Made by a program: the position numbers and the translations under genes. This document shows positions 18,331 to 27,100 of a stretch of DNA of 64,000 nucleotides, in pieces. The notes below the pieces were generated by a model. That model was not told the DNA's origin. It ran no database searches and worked only from the letters and a program-made list of their open reading frames with translations. Every line of letters starts with the position of its first letter. Position 1 is the stretch's first letter. This DNA is from JBNJGB01 sp051747385 (GTDB lineage Bacteria; Myxococcota_A; UBA9042; PHBI01; JACKFB01): the NCBI GenBank assembly GCA_051747385.1, contig JBNJGB010000012.1:1-64000 (forward strand), given 5' to 3'.

Positions 18331-18876
18331 ATGCGCCGCGTCGGACTGCTCCTCGTGACCGTCGGCTTCCTGGCCGCCACGCTCGTCGCGGTGCTGGACA
18401 GGGAGGCCATCGACTGGCGCCTGTTCGTGCCGGCCTACGTCGTCGGGGCCATCGGCGTCGCCGTCGCCCGCCGGGGGGCCAGGGAGGCGGCCCAGGCCCC
18501 CGAGGTCATCGAAGCCAGCTTCCAGACCCTGGACGAGACCCTCCGGAGGATCGTCGAGCGCGTCGACGCGCTGCACGACGACAAGCACGACGTCCACATC
18601 TACGACCTCCCCGAGGCCATCGACGAGCGGTTCATCGACGACATCGAGGCCTTCGTGGAGGCCCGCCACGCCATCGCCCACGCCTGGGGGATGCAGGCAT
18701 ACGCCGACGTGATGAGCCACTTCGCCGCCGGCGAGCGCTACCTGAACCGCGTGTGGTCCACCGCCGCCGACGGCTGGATCGACGAGGCCCACGCCTACCT
18801 CGAGCACTCCCACGGCCAGTTCGCCCTGGCCCTGGAGCGCCTCGAGGCCTACGCGGAGGAGCACGCCGGGGCCTGA
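18331..18876 (+). CDS. Small membrane protein linked to the OPT transporter
   Basis: 181 residues. Two membrane segments occupy residues 4-22 and 31-47; the rest is a soluble, helical, acidic and His-rich domain (DDKHDVHIYDLPEAIDERF, FVEARHAIAHAWGMQAYA). Its ATG is one base after the transporter stop. I do not recognise the family; it may regulate or complete the transporter. His-rich segments could bind metal, which would fit a metal-chelate substrate, but this is speculation. Confidence 0.65.
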   Translation: MRRVGLLLVTVGFLAATLVAVLDREAIDWRLFVPAYVVGAIGVAVARRGAREAAQAPEVIEASFQTLDETLRRIVERVDALHDDKHDVHIYDLPEAIDERFIDDIEAFVEARHAIAHAWGMQAYADVMSHFAAGERYLNRVWSTAADGWIDEAHAYLEHSHGQFALALERLEAYAEEHAGA

Positions 18877-18904
18877 CCCGCCCCTCGATCCCCAGGCGCG
18901 CGCC

Positions 18905-19231
18905 TCAGCCCGGCAGGCGGAAGTGGAAGATGCCCCACGCCAGGTGGCCGGCCTCGCCTCCGTCGATCCAATGGCGCAGGCCCTGCTTCATGCGCCGGAC
19001 GTACTCGGCGCTGACGGCGTCCGCCAGCTCCGTCTCGCGGGCCTCCAGCTCCTGGAGGACCCGGTCGTAGTGGCGCGTGAGGTGCTGCGTGAGATCGATG
19101 AAGCGGACCTCCTCCATGCCCAGCTCGCGGCAGGTCTCCCGGTAGAAGCCCGGGGAGCCGAGCGTCTCCAGGTGGATGCGATCGAGGATGGGCTGCAGCA
19201 CACCCCCGGGGCAGTCGTCGGCCTGCATCGC
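18905..19231 (-). pseudogene. C-terminal fragment of a methyltransferase (SDMT/glycine-betaine-type)
   Basis: About 105 residues from MQADDCPGGVLQPILDRIHL to the stop. The run LGSPGFYRETCREL, FIDLTQHLTRHYDRVLQEL and WIDGGEAGHLAWGIFHFRLP matches the C-terminal part of sarcosine/dimethylglycine-type N-methyltransferases. The SAM-binding N-terminal half is absent: upstream the frame becomes unrelated. It is a leftover from a deletion or insertion. The exact methyltransferase subfamily is uncertain. Confidence 0.6.
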
Positions 19232-19575
19232 CGAGCAGGCGGCGGGTGTACTCCAGGCGCAGCGGGAACATGTCGAGGTGGAACACGGAACGATCCGGGA
19301 TCCGTCCTTCCGGAAGAGCCTCGGCCCACACCACGGCGACACGGACATCAGGGGATGCTTCGAGGCCATGGCCCTCGAGCAGACTGTCCATGGGCGCGCT
19401 CGATACGACCACGCCGCTCCGCACCGGAACCGTGGGCCACGCGCTCGGAGCGCACCCACACGCCACGCCGCCGGGCGCGACCGTCCGTTTCGCCCCGGAC
19501 GGCGCGGCGGGTTGTGGGGCCCGAGCGGCGCTGCCTACGATGCGCACACTGCAGCACGAGATGGCGGGGAGAGGC
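19232..19575. other. Interval without a supportable gene
   Basis: On the minus strand from about 19240 to 19370 a frame reads SPDVRVAVVWAEALPEGRIP and FHLDMFPLRLEY, which looks like decayed coding sequence, but it has no start and runs into the methyltransferase fragment in another frame. Nothing else is supported. Confidence 0.4.
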
Positions 19576-19719
19576 ATGGGCATCTGGCGCGGGAAGGTGT
19601 GGTCCGTCGTACGGCTGATGGCCGCGATCGCGGTGGTCGGCCCGGGGTGCGGTGGCGACGGAGGCGGCGAGGAGGCCCCGATCGGCGACGGGGATCGCCC
19701 GGAGATGCAGGGACGGTGA
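19576..19719 (+). CDS. Very short lipoprotein
   Basis: 47 residues from ATG 19576, preceded by GGGGAGAGG. A basic N-terminus and hydrophobic core (VVRLMAAIAVVGPGC) make a lipoprotein signal with Cys at residue 24; the mature part is only about 24 residues, Gly/Glu/Asp-rich. It ends 5 bases before the start of the esterase-like lipoprotein. It may be genuine, or the stump of a larger gene. Confidence 0.4.
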   Translation: MGIWRGKVWSVVRLMAAIAVVGPGCGGDGGGEEAPIGDGDRPEMQGR

Positions 19720-19724
19720 CATCC

Positions 19725-20861
19725 ATGACCCGACTCCTCGCGGCGACGCCGCTCCTGCTCCTCCTCGCCGCGTGCGACGGGGACTCGCCTCCCGCCACCA
19801 TGGCCGCCTGCGGGGAGGCGACCCTGCTGGAGACGCCCGAGGATCCCGGCGAGCCGGGGCCCTGGGCCGTCGGGGCGCTCACGACGACGGTCGGCCGGCT
19901 GACCGTGGAGGTCTGGTATCCGGCCCCCGCCGACTCCGTGGACGTCGGGGCGGCGCAGGTCCGCTACGACGTGCGCGAGGCCCTGCCCCCGTCCGAGCGC
20001 GAGGCCATCCCGGACGCCGACAACCCGTGGCAGGTCTGCGACTGCTACCGCGCTCTCCCTCTCGACGCGGAGCGCGGGCCGTACCCGGTCGTGGTGTTCA
20101 TCCACGGGACGGCGTCGTTCCGCACCCAGTCCCTGACGCAGGTGGAGCACTGGACGAGCCGCGGCTTCGTCGTGGTGGCCGCGAACCACCCGGGCCTGAT
20201 GCTGGGCGACACCCTGACCGTCGCGTGCCCCGACGAGGCCAGCGGCAGCCGCGATCTGGCCGGCGACGTGGACGCGCTGCTCGCCGCCCTCGCCGACCCT
20301 GCGGGCGATCTCGCCTTCCTGGCGGGGCACCTGGACCCGGATCGGGTCGGTCTGGTCGGTCACAGCGCGGGCGGCGCGGCGGTCTCGCAGCTCGCGGATC
20401 GGCCCGGCGTCCGCGTCGTGGTCCCCATGGCGTCGACGACCCCTCCGGTGGAGAGCGACACCCTGGAGGAGACCCTGTTCCTCGCCGGGACCGCCGACGC
20501 CATCGTCCCGGCGGCAGAAACCGAGGACGGGTTCGAGGCCGCCGACGGCCCGCGCCGGCTGGGGGTCCTGGACGGCGCCCCGCACCTGGCCTTCTCCGAC
20601 CTGTGCACGCTCACGGCCGACGACGGCCGGAACCTCGTGGACGTCGCCCAGGCCTACGAGGTCTGCGGCACCGAGTTCGCGAGCCTGCTCTTCGACTGCG
20701 CCGAGGCCACCCTGGACTTCGACCGGGCCGCGGACGTCGTCACGTGGCTGTCGACCGCCGTCCTGGAGCAGCACCTCCAGTGCCGTGACCGCTCCGCCGC
20801 CCTGGACGGCGCAGCGGAGCGGTTCCGGGAGCTGGAGACCTGGCGGACCCTCCCCGAGTGA
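19725..20861 (+). CDS. Alpha/beta-hydrolase lipoprotein (PAF-acetylhydrolase/dienelactone-hydrolase-like)
   Basis: 378 residues. A signal peptide with lipobox LLLLAAC comes first. The hydrolase core shows YPVVVFIHGTASF (oxyanion-hole region), a nucleophile elbow VGLVGHSAGGAAV (Ser in GHSAGG), an acidic residue in FLAGTADAIVP and a late His in DGAPHLAFSD, which together make a plausible Ser-Asp-His triad. Paired Cys residues (CDCY, CGTEF, LFDC) suggest disulphides. Probably an exported esterase; the substrate is unknown. Confidence 0.75.
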   Translation: MTRLLAATPLLLLLAACDGDSPPATMAACGEATLLETPEDPGEPGPWAVGALTTTVGRLTVEVWYPAPADSVDVGAAQVRYDVREALPPSEREAIPDADNPWQVCDCYRALPLDAERGPYPVVVFIHGTASFRTQSLTQVEHWTSRGFVVVAANHPGLMLGDTLTVACPDEASGSRDLAGDVDALLAALADPAGDLAFLAGHLDPDRVGLVGHSAGGAAVSQLADRPGVRVVVPMASTTPPVESDTLEETLFLAGTADAIVPAAETEDGFEAADGPRRLGVLDGAPHLAFSDLCTLTADDGRNLVDVAQAYEVCGTEFASLLFDCAEATLDFDRAADVVTWLSTAVLEQHLQCRDRSAALDGAAERFRELETWRTLPE

Positions 20862-20898
20862 CCGGGATGGGGCGTGTTCGACGACTGCTGACATGTGA

Positions 20899-21061
20899 GA
20901 CTCCTGTGAAGAAACTCCGGTCCGGCCCACGCCGACGATTCGACGGCGCTGTGGCGTGCCGCAACTCCTTGAATTGGCGCTGCCAGTCCTGCGTCGTTGC
21001 GTCCCACCACAGCTTGCGCCTCGGCGCCGTGGACTCGAACCTCCATTCCTTCCCAGGAGTC
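20899..21061 (-). mobile_element. 163-bp MITE-like element, copy A
   Basis: Bounded by the 8-bp terminal inverted repeats GACTCCTG and CAGGAGTC and exactly as long as copy B at 28241-28403, from which it differs at about 3 of 163 positions in opposite orientation. It is flanked by the direct repeat catgtga (20892-20898 and 21061-21067, sharing the last C of the element), which looks like a target-site duplication. It encodes no transposase. Weak open frames cross it but share no known domain. Confidence 0.8.
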
Positions 21062-21081
21062 ATGTGACAGGGTCTGACGCC

Positions 21082-22176
21082 TCATCCCACTCCTCCGTCG
21101 AGGCGTTCGAGCCAGGATCGTGGGACCGACGGGTCGTACCGGGGAACGAGCTGCGGCCACTCCGTGTTGAGCTGCTCCCCGAGGCTCGCCGCCTCTTGGA
21201 GGAGCGCCCGGGCCTGCTCCGGCGCTCCACCGCACAGGACCAGGCACCCGCCGAGGCGCTCGAGGGACACGGAGAGGTCGCGGAGGACGTCGGGGCGGTC
21301 TCCCAAGTCGCTCCGTGCGTTCCGAGCGTGCGCCACCCCCTCTCGTCGGAGCTCCAGGACCTCGCTCAGGGCCCGAGCGGTGGGGGCCTCGGCCCAGGTT
21401 GCGTCCGCCAGCAGCGACGTCGCGATCATCAGCGCACGCCGCGTGTCCGGGGTGGCACGCTCCGCGAGCTCGGCCTTCAGGTGCTCCACAGCGTGGGCCG
21501 CCGCGCCCCGGGCGACCGTCGCGTCGTCATCTCGCAAGGCGGCTTTCGCGAGGGTCTCCCACCCGCGGGCTGCGCCCGGGCGCTGGCGTCCCTCCAGATG
21601 GGACAGCGCCTCCCGGGCGAGCCGCTCGGCCTCGTGCAGCTCGCTTCGCAGGAGGGCCTCCTCGGCTTCGTCGAGGAGCGCCAGCCCGCGAGACGTCGAC
21701 GGCTCGGCGGCGACGGCCAGGACGACGGGCGCGGCCGCCGACGCCCCGTCCTCGGTCTTCCGGGGCGGGGGCGCCGGCGCGACGTCGTCGACGTCGAGGA
21801 CCGCGTTCCGGAGGGCCCAGAGGTCCGGGGCGTGCTCCCGGGTCTCCGCCTTCCAGGCCAGCGGGCCGACCAGCACGAGCCCGCCGCGCCGGACCACCAG
21901 ACGCTCCCGGGACTCGTTCAGGTCGAGCGCGAAGCGGGTCCAGGCCTCGTGCCAGGCCTCGTCCGTTCCATGGGCATTCGCCGCGACCCAGACGACGCGG
22001 TCGGGGCTCGCGGCGGCGATGACCTCCCTTGCGAGGACTGTCAGCTCTTCGGGCGATCCGGGTCGTAGCGTGGCGACGTCGGCGAGGACCGAGAGCCGAG
22101 CGCGCAGCTGGCGCTCCGTCGGTGTGCTGTCGACGAAGACGCCGACCCACCAGAAGTCGGAGGCCCAGTCGCTCAC
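21082..22176 (-). CDS. Putative sensor/iSTAND-like protein with helical repeats, partner of the ATPase
   Basis: 364 residues. The N-terminal 120 residues (WWVGVFVDSTPTERQLRA ... FALDLNESRERLVVRRGG, LVLVGPLAWK ... APDLWALRNAVLDV) resemble the LN-x2-RE ... LVGP ... APDLW-x-R signature of inactive STAND-like domains in bacterial conflict proteins. A Pro-rich linker (about 137-150) leads to helical TPR-like repeats (residues about 165-350). It starts 59 bases after an ATPase gene on the same strand. In such systems a domain like this couples an ATPase to an effector; no obvious toxic effector domain is visible here. Confidence 0.5.
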   Translation of the reverse strand: MSDWASDFWWVGVFVDSTPTERQLRARLSVLADVATLRPGSPEELTVLAREVIAAASPDRVVWVAANAHGTDEAWHEAWTRFALDLNESRERLVVRRGGLVLVGPLAWKAETREHAPDLWALRNAVLDVDDVAPAPPPRKTEDGASAAAPVVLAVAAEPSTSRGLALLDEAEEALLRSELHEAERLAREALSHLEGRQRPGAARGWETLAKAALRDDDATVARGAAAHAVEHLKAELAERATPDTRRALMIATSLLADATWAEAPTARALSEVLELRREGVAHARNARSDLGDRPDVLRDLSVSLERLGGCLVLCGGAPEQARALLQEAASLGEQLNTEWPQLVPRYDPSVPRSWLERLDGGVG

Positions 22177-22235
22177 CCGGCGAAGGGCCAGCTACTCCTC
22201 TTCGCTTCGGGGCGACAGCGCGACGAAGTTCTCGC

Positions 22236-23591
22236 TCACGGCCCGCTCTGCGCGTCCTCTTCCGCCCGCGCGGCGGCGGACGCCACCGCCTCACGGATGA
22301 GGGGGTGGATCTGGTACCACTCGTCGCCGTGTCGGTAGGTGAGGACGTAGTGGTTGTCGAAGAACCGCGCCAGGTCGCCCAAATGGTCCTGGCCGGGGAG
22401 GTTGGCCTCTCCGCTGTCGGCCACCCGCTGGAGCCACGCGGCGTCCTGATCCGCGATGGGGAGGTAGCTGTTTCGCACCTCGTCCAGGGCCCGCTCCACG
22501 GTCTCGTCGGACGCGGGCAGGTCCCGGTCCGCGCAGAGGCGGAGGATGCCCTGGAGGATGCGGAAGAGATCGCGGAAGTGACCTCCCGAGGCCAGCACGA
22601 CCCGGTCGAGTTGCTCCCGCGTCAGGAGCCTCTCCCAGTCTCCCCGACGTGCGATCAGCTCGGCCATGGAGTCCAACGCTGACGCCCGGATACCGCCATC
22701 TTGCCTACGAACCATGATGCTCGGAATGGAAACAACATCATCGTATGAGTGGAAGACGTAGGGAGCCCGCACCTTGAGCCAGGGCGGCACGGTGAAGACC
22801 GCGTGGACGCCGGGGATGCGGAGCTGGTCGACCCGGGAGTAGGTGGCTTCCAGGTGCTTCGCCACGTCCGGGGCGGACGTGCTCGTGCCCTTGATGTGCT
22901 CCAGGCTGTCGAAGAGCAGAGCGATGGGCTTGTCCTCGCCGTGCTCGGCCCGGAGCCGGGCCAGGGTGTCCGCGTAGAAGCCCCGGACCTCCGCCACCAG
23001 CTGTCCCACCCGGGTGGCGAGGCTCTCCTGGAGCTTCTTCTGGAAGCTGGGCGAGTCCTTCAGGGCGAGCTTCAGGTCGACCCCGACGCCGGCGCCCTTG
23101 GCCCCCGCCTTCAGCTCCGGCAGCTCCACCTCGGTGGTGGTCAGGAAGTGGACCATGCGCTCCCAGTAGCTCTGCTCCAGGGGATCGTCCCCGTCGAGAA
23201 GCTCGTCGCGCACCACCGCCTCGGCGAACGCCCCCGCCATGGCCAAGAGCATGTCCGGCACGTCCGGCGGAGCGTTCATGTTCACGTAGTCCATCATGTC
23301 GCAGTAGACGACGATGGCCTCGTGATCCTTCTCCAGGGTCCACCGGAGGCGCCGCAGTTCGGTGCTCTTGCCGCTCCCGCGGAAGCCGCTGAACAGCACC
23401 ACGCTCTCGTGCTCGCCCCACTCGATGTCCCGCGCCATCCGGCGGACCGGGTCCAGGTGGCGAGTGTCCGGGCGGTCGTACATGGACACATAGCGCTTCC
23501 GCTGCTCCTCCACCCTCGGGTCGATGGCCCGCAGGTTCAGAGCCCGGAAGAATTCCTTGAGGAACGTCTGGTCGCTCACCGTCTTGGACAT
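22236..23591 (-). CDS. P-loop ATPase of a putative conflict system
   Basis: 451 residues. Walker A is SGFRGSGKSTELRRLRWTLE (about residues 69-88). Walker B-like acidic residues are in PIALLFDSLEHIKG (about residues 223-236). The AAA-type fold is followed by a winged-helix/helical region (DLFRILQGILRLCADR, HPLIREAVASAAARAEED at the end). It is related to STAND/KAP-like ATPases used in immunity and stress responses. It pairs with the gene at 21082-22176. Role inferred from architecture. Confidence 0.7.
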   Translation of the reverse strand: MSKTVSDQTFLKEFFRALNLRAIDPRVEEQRKRYVSMYDRPDTRHLDPVRRMARDIEWGEHESVVLFSGFRGSGKSTELRRLRWTLEKDHEAIVVYCDMMDYVNMNAPPDVPDMLLAMAGAFAEAVVRDELLDGDDPLEQSYWERMVHFLTTTEVELPELKAGAKGAGVGVDLKLALKDSPSFQKKLQESLATRVGQLVAEVRGFYADTLARLRAEHGEDKPIALLFDSLEHIKGTSTSAPDVAKHLEATYSRVDQLRIPGVHAVFTVPPWLKVRAPYVFHSYDDVVSIPSIMVRRQDGGIRASALDSMAELIARRGDWERLLTREQLDRVVLASGGHFRDLFRILQGILRLCADRDLPASDETVERALDEVRNSYLPIADQDAAWLQRVADSGEANLPGQDHLGDLARFFDNHYVLTYRHGDEWYQIHPLIREAVASAAARAEEDAQSGP

Positions 23592-23686
23592 GGGCTCCTC
23601 ACCCGTCGAAGGCGCCGGGCGCTCGGCGGCGGCCGCGGACGCCGGTCAACGTATCAGCGGCGGCGACTTCGGGAAACATTCCGCTC

Positions 23687-24151
23687 GGTCGGGAGGTTCG
23701 GCTCACCATCGACCCGCTGAGCCTCGACATGAGCCGGGTCCAGCCGCGCGGGCTCTACGAGATGGCCCACCTGCTCGACCGGCGCTACGGCCTGCCCATC
23801 TACGTCACCGAGAACAACGGACGACAGATGTGGCACGGAGACCAGGACGAGGAGGCGGACCTCGTCGTCCGCAATCTCCAGTGGCTGGAGCGCGCCGTGG
23901 AGGAGGGCGCGGACGTCCGCGGGTACTTCTACTGGTCCTTCATGGACAACTACGAGTGGAACCACGGCATGGCGATCCCCCTCGGGCTCTTCGGGGTCGA
24001 CCCCGGAGACCCGACCAAGGCCCGTACGCCCCGCGAGATGGCGCACATCTACGGCCGCATCGCCGAGGAGGGAGGCGTGCCCGAGGACCTGCGAGCCGTG
24101 CACCCCATCGACCCGTCCGCGCCCCCGACCGGCGGCGTGCCGCTCGACTGA
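23687..24151 (+). pseudogene. C-terminal fragment of a glycoside hydrolase family 1 enzyme
   Basis: The frame reads GREVRLTIDPLSLDMSRVQP, GLPIYVTENNG (the GH1 catalytic nucleophile Glu motif), then ADVRGYFYWSFMDNYEWNHG and GLFGVD, all diagnostic of beta-glucosidases. Full GH1 enzymes have about 450 residues; only the last 155 are here, without the acid/base Glu region or a proper start. It abuts the upstream end of the ATPase gene, so insertion of that cassette may have destroyed the enzyme. Confidence 0.85.
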
Positions 24152-24163
24152 GGCGGGCGCATC

Positions 24164-24895
24164 CTACCAGCGGATCTCCATCCGTAGACCGCGCGCGTCG
24201 ACCGGGGGGTCCTCCGGGATGCAGGCTGCCTCGCCGCGGGCGAGTCGCGCGGCGGTCCAGGTGAGCACCATGGCGTCCAGGACGTCGTCGGGGGTCACGA
24301 GGCGGCGCGGCCAGCGCTCGAGGGTCCTCCGGAGGCGCCGTCGCGCGCCGCGGAAGAACCCGTCGGGGGCCCTCGCCATCGCCCGCAGGCGCTCCTCGCG
24401 CCCCGGCTGCCGGCGCTTCGTCTCGGCCATCGGTCGGCCTGCGAGGGCCCGGAAGGCGAGCTCGGGGTGGGCCTCGAACACCCGGTCCTGGTCCGCCGAG
24501 GCGATGGTGCGGTCTACCTCGCGGACCTTCGGGAGGATGTGGAAGCCCTGGATGTTCAGGCCGCGGCCGCGCACGTCGTCGAAGGAGGTGGCGTCGAGGA
24601 CCGCGCGGGACGGCGGCGTGAAGACGCTGGGGGCGCGGGGACCCAGCAGCCTCCGCGCGAGCCGGTCGCACTCCCGCCCACCGGGTCGCGGGGCGTCGAG
24701 CAATCCGATGGGCATGTCCACGGCGACGACGTCCGGGCGCGGCTCGAGGGCCACCACCTCCTCGAAGGTCTCGCACAGCAGCGCCCGGTGTCGGCGGCCG
24801 CGGGCGTCGCCGAGGCGGCGCAGGACGACGATCCAACCGCCGCGGCAGCCGTCCACGCCGGCGACCCACGGCCCGATGCGTTCGACCGGGTGCAT
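24164..24895 (-). CDS. DUF429 protein (predicted RNase H-like nuclease)
   Basis: 243 residues from ATG 24895 with GGGAGG upstream. GVDGCRGGWIVVL near the N-terminus, VVAVDMPIGLLD about residue 60, and a C-terminal TPDDVLDAMVLTWTA contribute the acidic residues of the DUF429 RNase H-like fold. Function is unknown across the family. No operon partner. Confidence 0.8.
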   Translation of the reverse strand: MHPVERIGPWVAGVDGCRGGWIVVLRRLGDARGRRHRALLCETFEEVVALEPRPDVVAVDMPIGLLDAPRPGGRECDRLARRLLGPRAPSVFTPPSRAVLDATSFDDVRGRGLNIQGFHILPKVREVDRTIASADQDRVFEAHPELAFRALAGRPMAETKRRQPGREERLRAMARAPDGFFRGARRRLRRTLERWPRRLVTPDDVLDAMVLTWTAARLARGEAACIPEDPPVDARGLRMEIRW

Positions 24896-25011
24896 GGCGA
24901 GCCTCCCGTGCAGCGGGGTCGGGGAGGACGCATAGCACGAACGGGCCCCATGGCGCTCCCGATCCTTGATCGGCGCCGAGCCCCGGCGCATGTTCGATCG
25001 AGAGGGGGCAT

Positions 25012-25737
25012 ATGGATCTGCGCAAGATCATTCGTGATAGCCGCGAGGGCCCGCTGAAGGCCGTCAAGGACCTCCACCGCGCGGTGACCCGGGCGAGCCT
25101 GCCTGCGCCGCCGGCCGTCTGGGTGCCCATCTGGCGCAGCCTGTGGCTCGCGCAGAGCGCGAAGGAGCGCCTCTGGAGCGGCCTGGTGGTCACGCCCGTC
25201 TTCCACGGGCTCTGCCGGGAGATCGGCGACGACTTCGTGGCCGGGACGTTCCTCCCGTTCGTGATCGGTGCCGGGGACGTGTGCCTCGGCGACGAGGTCA
25301 CCGTGTTCGGCAAGGTCGACTTCCACTTCGGAAGCTCGGGCCCGGGGCGGCCGGAGCTCCGGATCGGGGACCATAGCGTCGTCGGCCACATGACGACGTT
25401 CTCGGTGTCCGGGCGGATGCGCATCGGGCGGCACTGCCTCATCGCGCCCCGGGTGTCCTTCACGGACTGCAACGGTCACCCGATCGACCCGGACCTGCGC
25501 CGGCAGGGGGTGCCGCCGAGCCGGCAGGACGTCCGCGATGTGACCATCGGGGACAACGTGTGGATCGGGGACGGGGCCCTCGTCCTCCCCGGCACGACCA
25601 TCGGGGACAACTGCGTCATCGGCGCGAGGGCGCGCGTGAGCGGCGACGTCCCCGACAATCACATGGTGGTGCCGCCCAAGGCCGAGGTCCGTGAGATCCG
25701 CAGGCTCCGGAGCGTAGACACCGGCACCGACGCCTGA
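25012..25737 (+). CDS. Left-handed beta-helix acyltransferase
   Basis: 241 residues from ATG 25012. The N-terminal 65 residues are helical. The remainder has hexapeptide repeats (IGDHSVVGH, RIGRHCLIAPRVSF, TIGDNVWIGDGALVLPGTTIGDNCVIGARARVSGDVP) that form a left-handed beta helix, the fold of sugar and serine O-acetyltransferases. Similar proteins modify surface polysaccharides; the substrate is unknown. Confidence 0.8.
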   Translation: MDLRKIIRDSREGPLKAVKDLHRAVTRASLPAPPAVWVPIWRSLWLAQSAKERLWSGLVVTPVFHGLCREIGDDFVAGTFLPFVIGAGDVCLGDEVTVFGKVDFHFGSSGPGRPELRIGDHSVVGHMTTFSVSGRMRIGRHCLIAPRVSFTDCNGHPIDPDLRRQGVPPSRQDVRDVTIGDNVWIGDGALVLPGTTIGDNCVIGARARVSGDVPDNHMVVPPKAEVREIRRLRSVDTGTDA

Positions 25738-25823
25738 CACCCGCCGCGCCGTCGCAATGCGCTGGACGAACCCGGGGCTCTTGGGACAGGCTAGCCGGGC
25801 AAACGGCCAGGGAGGAACGGTTC

Positions 25824-26405
25824 ATGGAGAGCATCTGCGTCTACTGCGGCGCCAGCCCGGGACGCCGGAAGGACTACGTCTCGGGCGCCAGGGCGTTCGG
25901 ACGGGCCCTCGCGGCGAGGGGCGTCCGCATGGTGTACGGCGGCGGCAGCGTCGGCGTGATGGGCGCGGTGGCGGATACGATGCTGCTCGAGGGCGGCGAG
26001 GTCATCGGCATCATCCCGGAGGATCTCGTCGAGCGCGAGATCGCCCACCAGGGGCTCACGGAGCTCCGCGTGGTGTCGTCCATGCACGAGCGCAAGCGGG
26101 AGATGGTCGACCTGTCGGACGGCTTCGTCGCCCTGCCCGGCGGGCTCGGCACCCTCGAGGAGCTGTTCGAGGTGCTCACGTGGGCCCAGCTCGGCCTGCA
26201 CGAGAAGCCCTGCGGGATCCTGGACGTCGGCGGGTTCTACGAGAAGCTGGCCGCCTTCCTGGCGCACGCGGTGGAGGAGGAGTTCGTGGAGCAGCGCTAC
26301 GCGGACCTCCTCGTGATCGAGAAGGACCCGGAGAAGCTGCTCCGGCGCTTCGAGACGTGGGAGCCGCCCCGGGTCACCAAGGTCCTGCGGCGGGAGTCGA
26401 CCTGA
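25824..26405 (+). CDS. LOG family protein (nucleoside 5'-monophosphate phosphoribohydrolase)
   Basis: 193 residues with GGGAGGAAC upstream. It matches the TIGR00730 family: SICVYCGAS at the start, VYGGGSVGVMGAVA, the catalytic-region HERKREMVDLSDGFVALPGG and GLGTLEELFEVLTWAQLG, which contains the PGGxGTxxE motif. Family members release the base from cytokinin or purine nucleotides. A hemolysin III gene begins at the stop codon. Confidence 0.9.
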   Translation: MESICVYCGASPGRRKDYVSGARAFGRALAARGVRMVYGGGSVGVMGAVADTMLLEGGEVIGIIPEDLVEREIAHQGLTELRVVSSMHERKREMVDLSDGFVALPGGLGTLEELFEVLTWAQLGLHEKPCGILDVGGFYEKLAAFLAHAVEEEFVEQRYADLLVIEKDPEKLLRRFETWEPPRVTKVLRREST

Positions 26406-27100
26406 GCGACCCGGCGACCGGGATCATCCCCATCCCGGGCTTCAGCGAGCCCGTGAGCTGCTGGACGCACCTGCTGGGGGCCGCCGTGGCCCTGGTGGCG
26501 TCGTACTGGCTGTTCCGACCGGCCAGGGGACGCCCGGGCGCCATCGCCGCGCTGAGCGTCTACCTCTTCGGCGTGCTGTTCATGTTCTCCATGAGCGGCG
26601 TGTATCACCTGCTGGAGCCGGGGGGCGCGCCGAGGGCCGTCCTCCGGCGCCTGGACCACGCGGGGATCTGGGTCCAGATCGCGGGCACCTTCACGCCGAT
26701 CCACGCGCTGCGCGCCCGCGGCTTCTGGCGGTGGGGCTTCCTGACCCTGATCTGGATCTGCGCGATCACCGGCCTGACCCTGCGCACGGTCTTCTTCGGC
26801 AGCCTGCCGGAGGGGGCGGCCCTCGCGCTGTACCTGGGCATGGGCTGGCTCGGCGTGGCCTCGGCCGTCCACTTCGGCCGACGCCATGGCTGGGACTTCG
26901 TCCGGCCGTTCATGATGGGGGGCGTGCTCTACACCGTGGGCGCCGTGCTGGAGTTCGCCAGGTGGCCGACGCTCATCCCCGGCGTCATCGGCCCCCACGA
27001 GCTGTTCCACCTCTTCGTCATCGCCGGGGTCTTCGTCCACTGGCGCTTCATCCAGCAGCGCGTCGTCCAGGGGCCGGAGCCGGTCCGTCTCCGGCCGTGA
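26402..27100 (+). CDS. Hemolysin III/PAQR-type membrane protein
   Basis: About 232 residues. Seven hydrophobic segments. Conserved motifs EPVSCWTHLLGAAVAL, SGVYHLLEPGG, LDHAGIWVQIAGTFTPIHAL and GPHELFHLFVIAGVFVHW supply the His/Asp/Ser residues of the family's metal site. Start choice is unusual: there is no ATG; a CTG at 26402 has GGGAG five bases upstream and overlaps the LOG gene stop (CTGA), while a GTG at 26357 would add 15 residues and overlap the LOG gene by 49 bases. The 3' end overlaps the convergent PlsC-like gene by 53 bases. Function in bacteria is unsettled (membrane homeostasis). Confidence 0.8.
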   Translation: MSDPATGIIPIPGFSEPVSCWTHLLGAAVALVASYWLFRPARGRPGAIAALSVYLFGVLFMFSMSGVYHLLEPGGAPRAVLRRLDHAGIWVQIAGTFTPIHALRARGFWRWGFLTLIWICAITGLTLRTVFFGSLPEGAALALYLGMGWLGVASAVHFGRRHGWDFVRPFMMGGVLYTVGAVLEFARWPTLIPGVIGPHELFHLFVIAGVFVHWRFIQQRVVQGPEPVRLRP

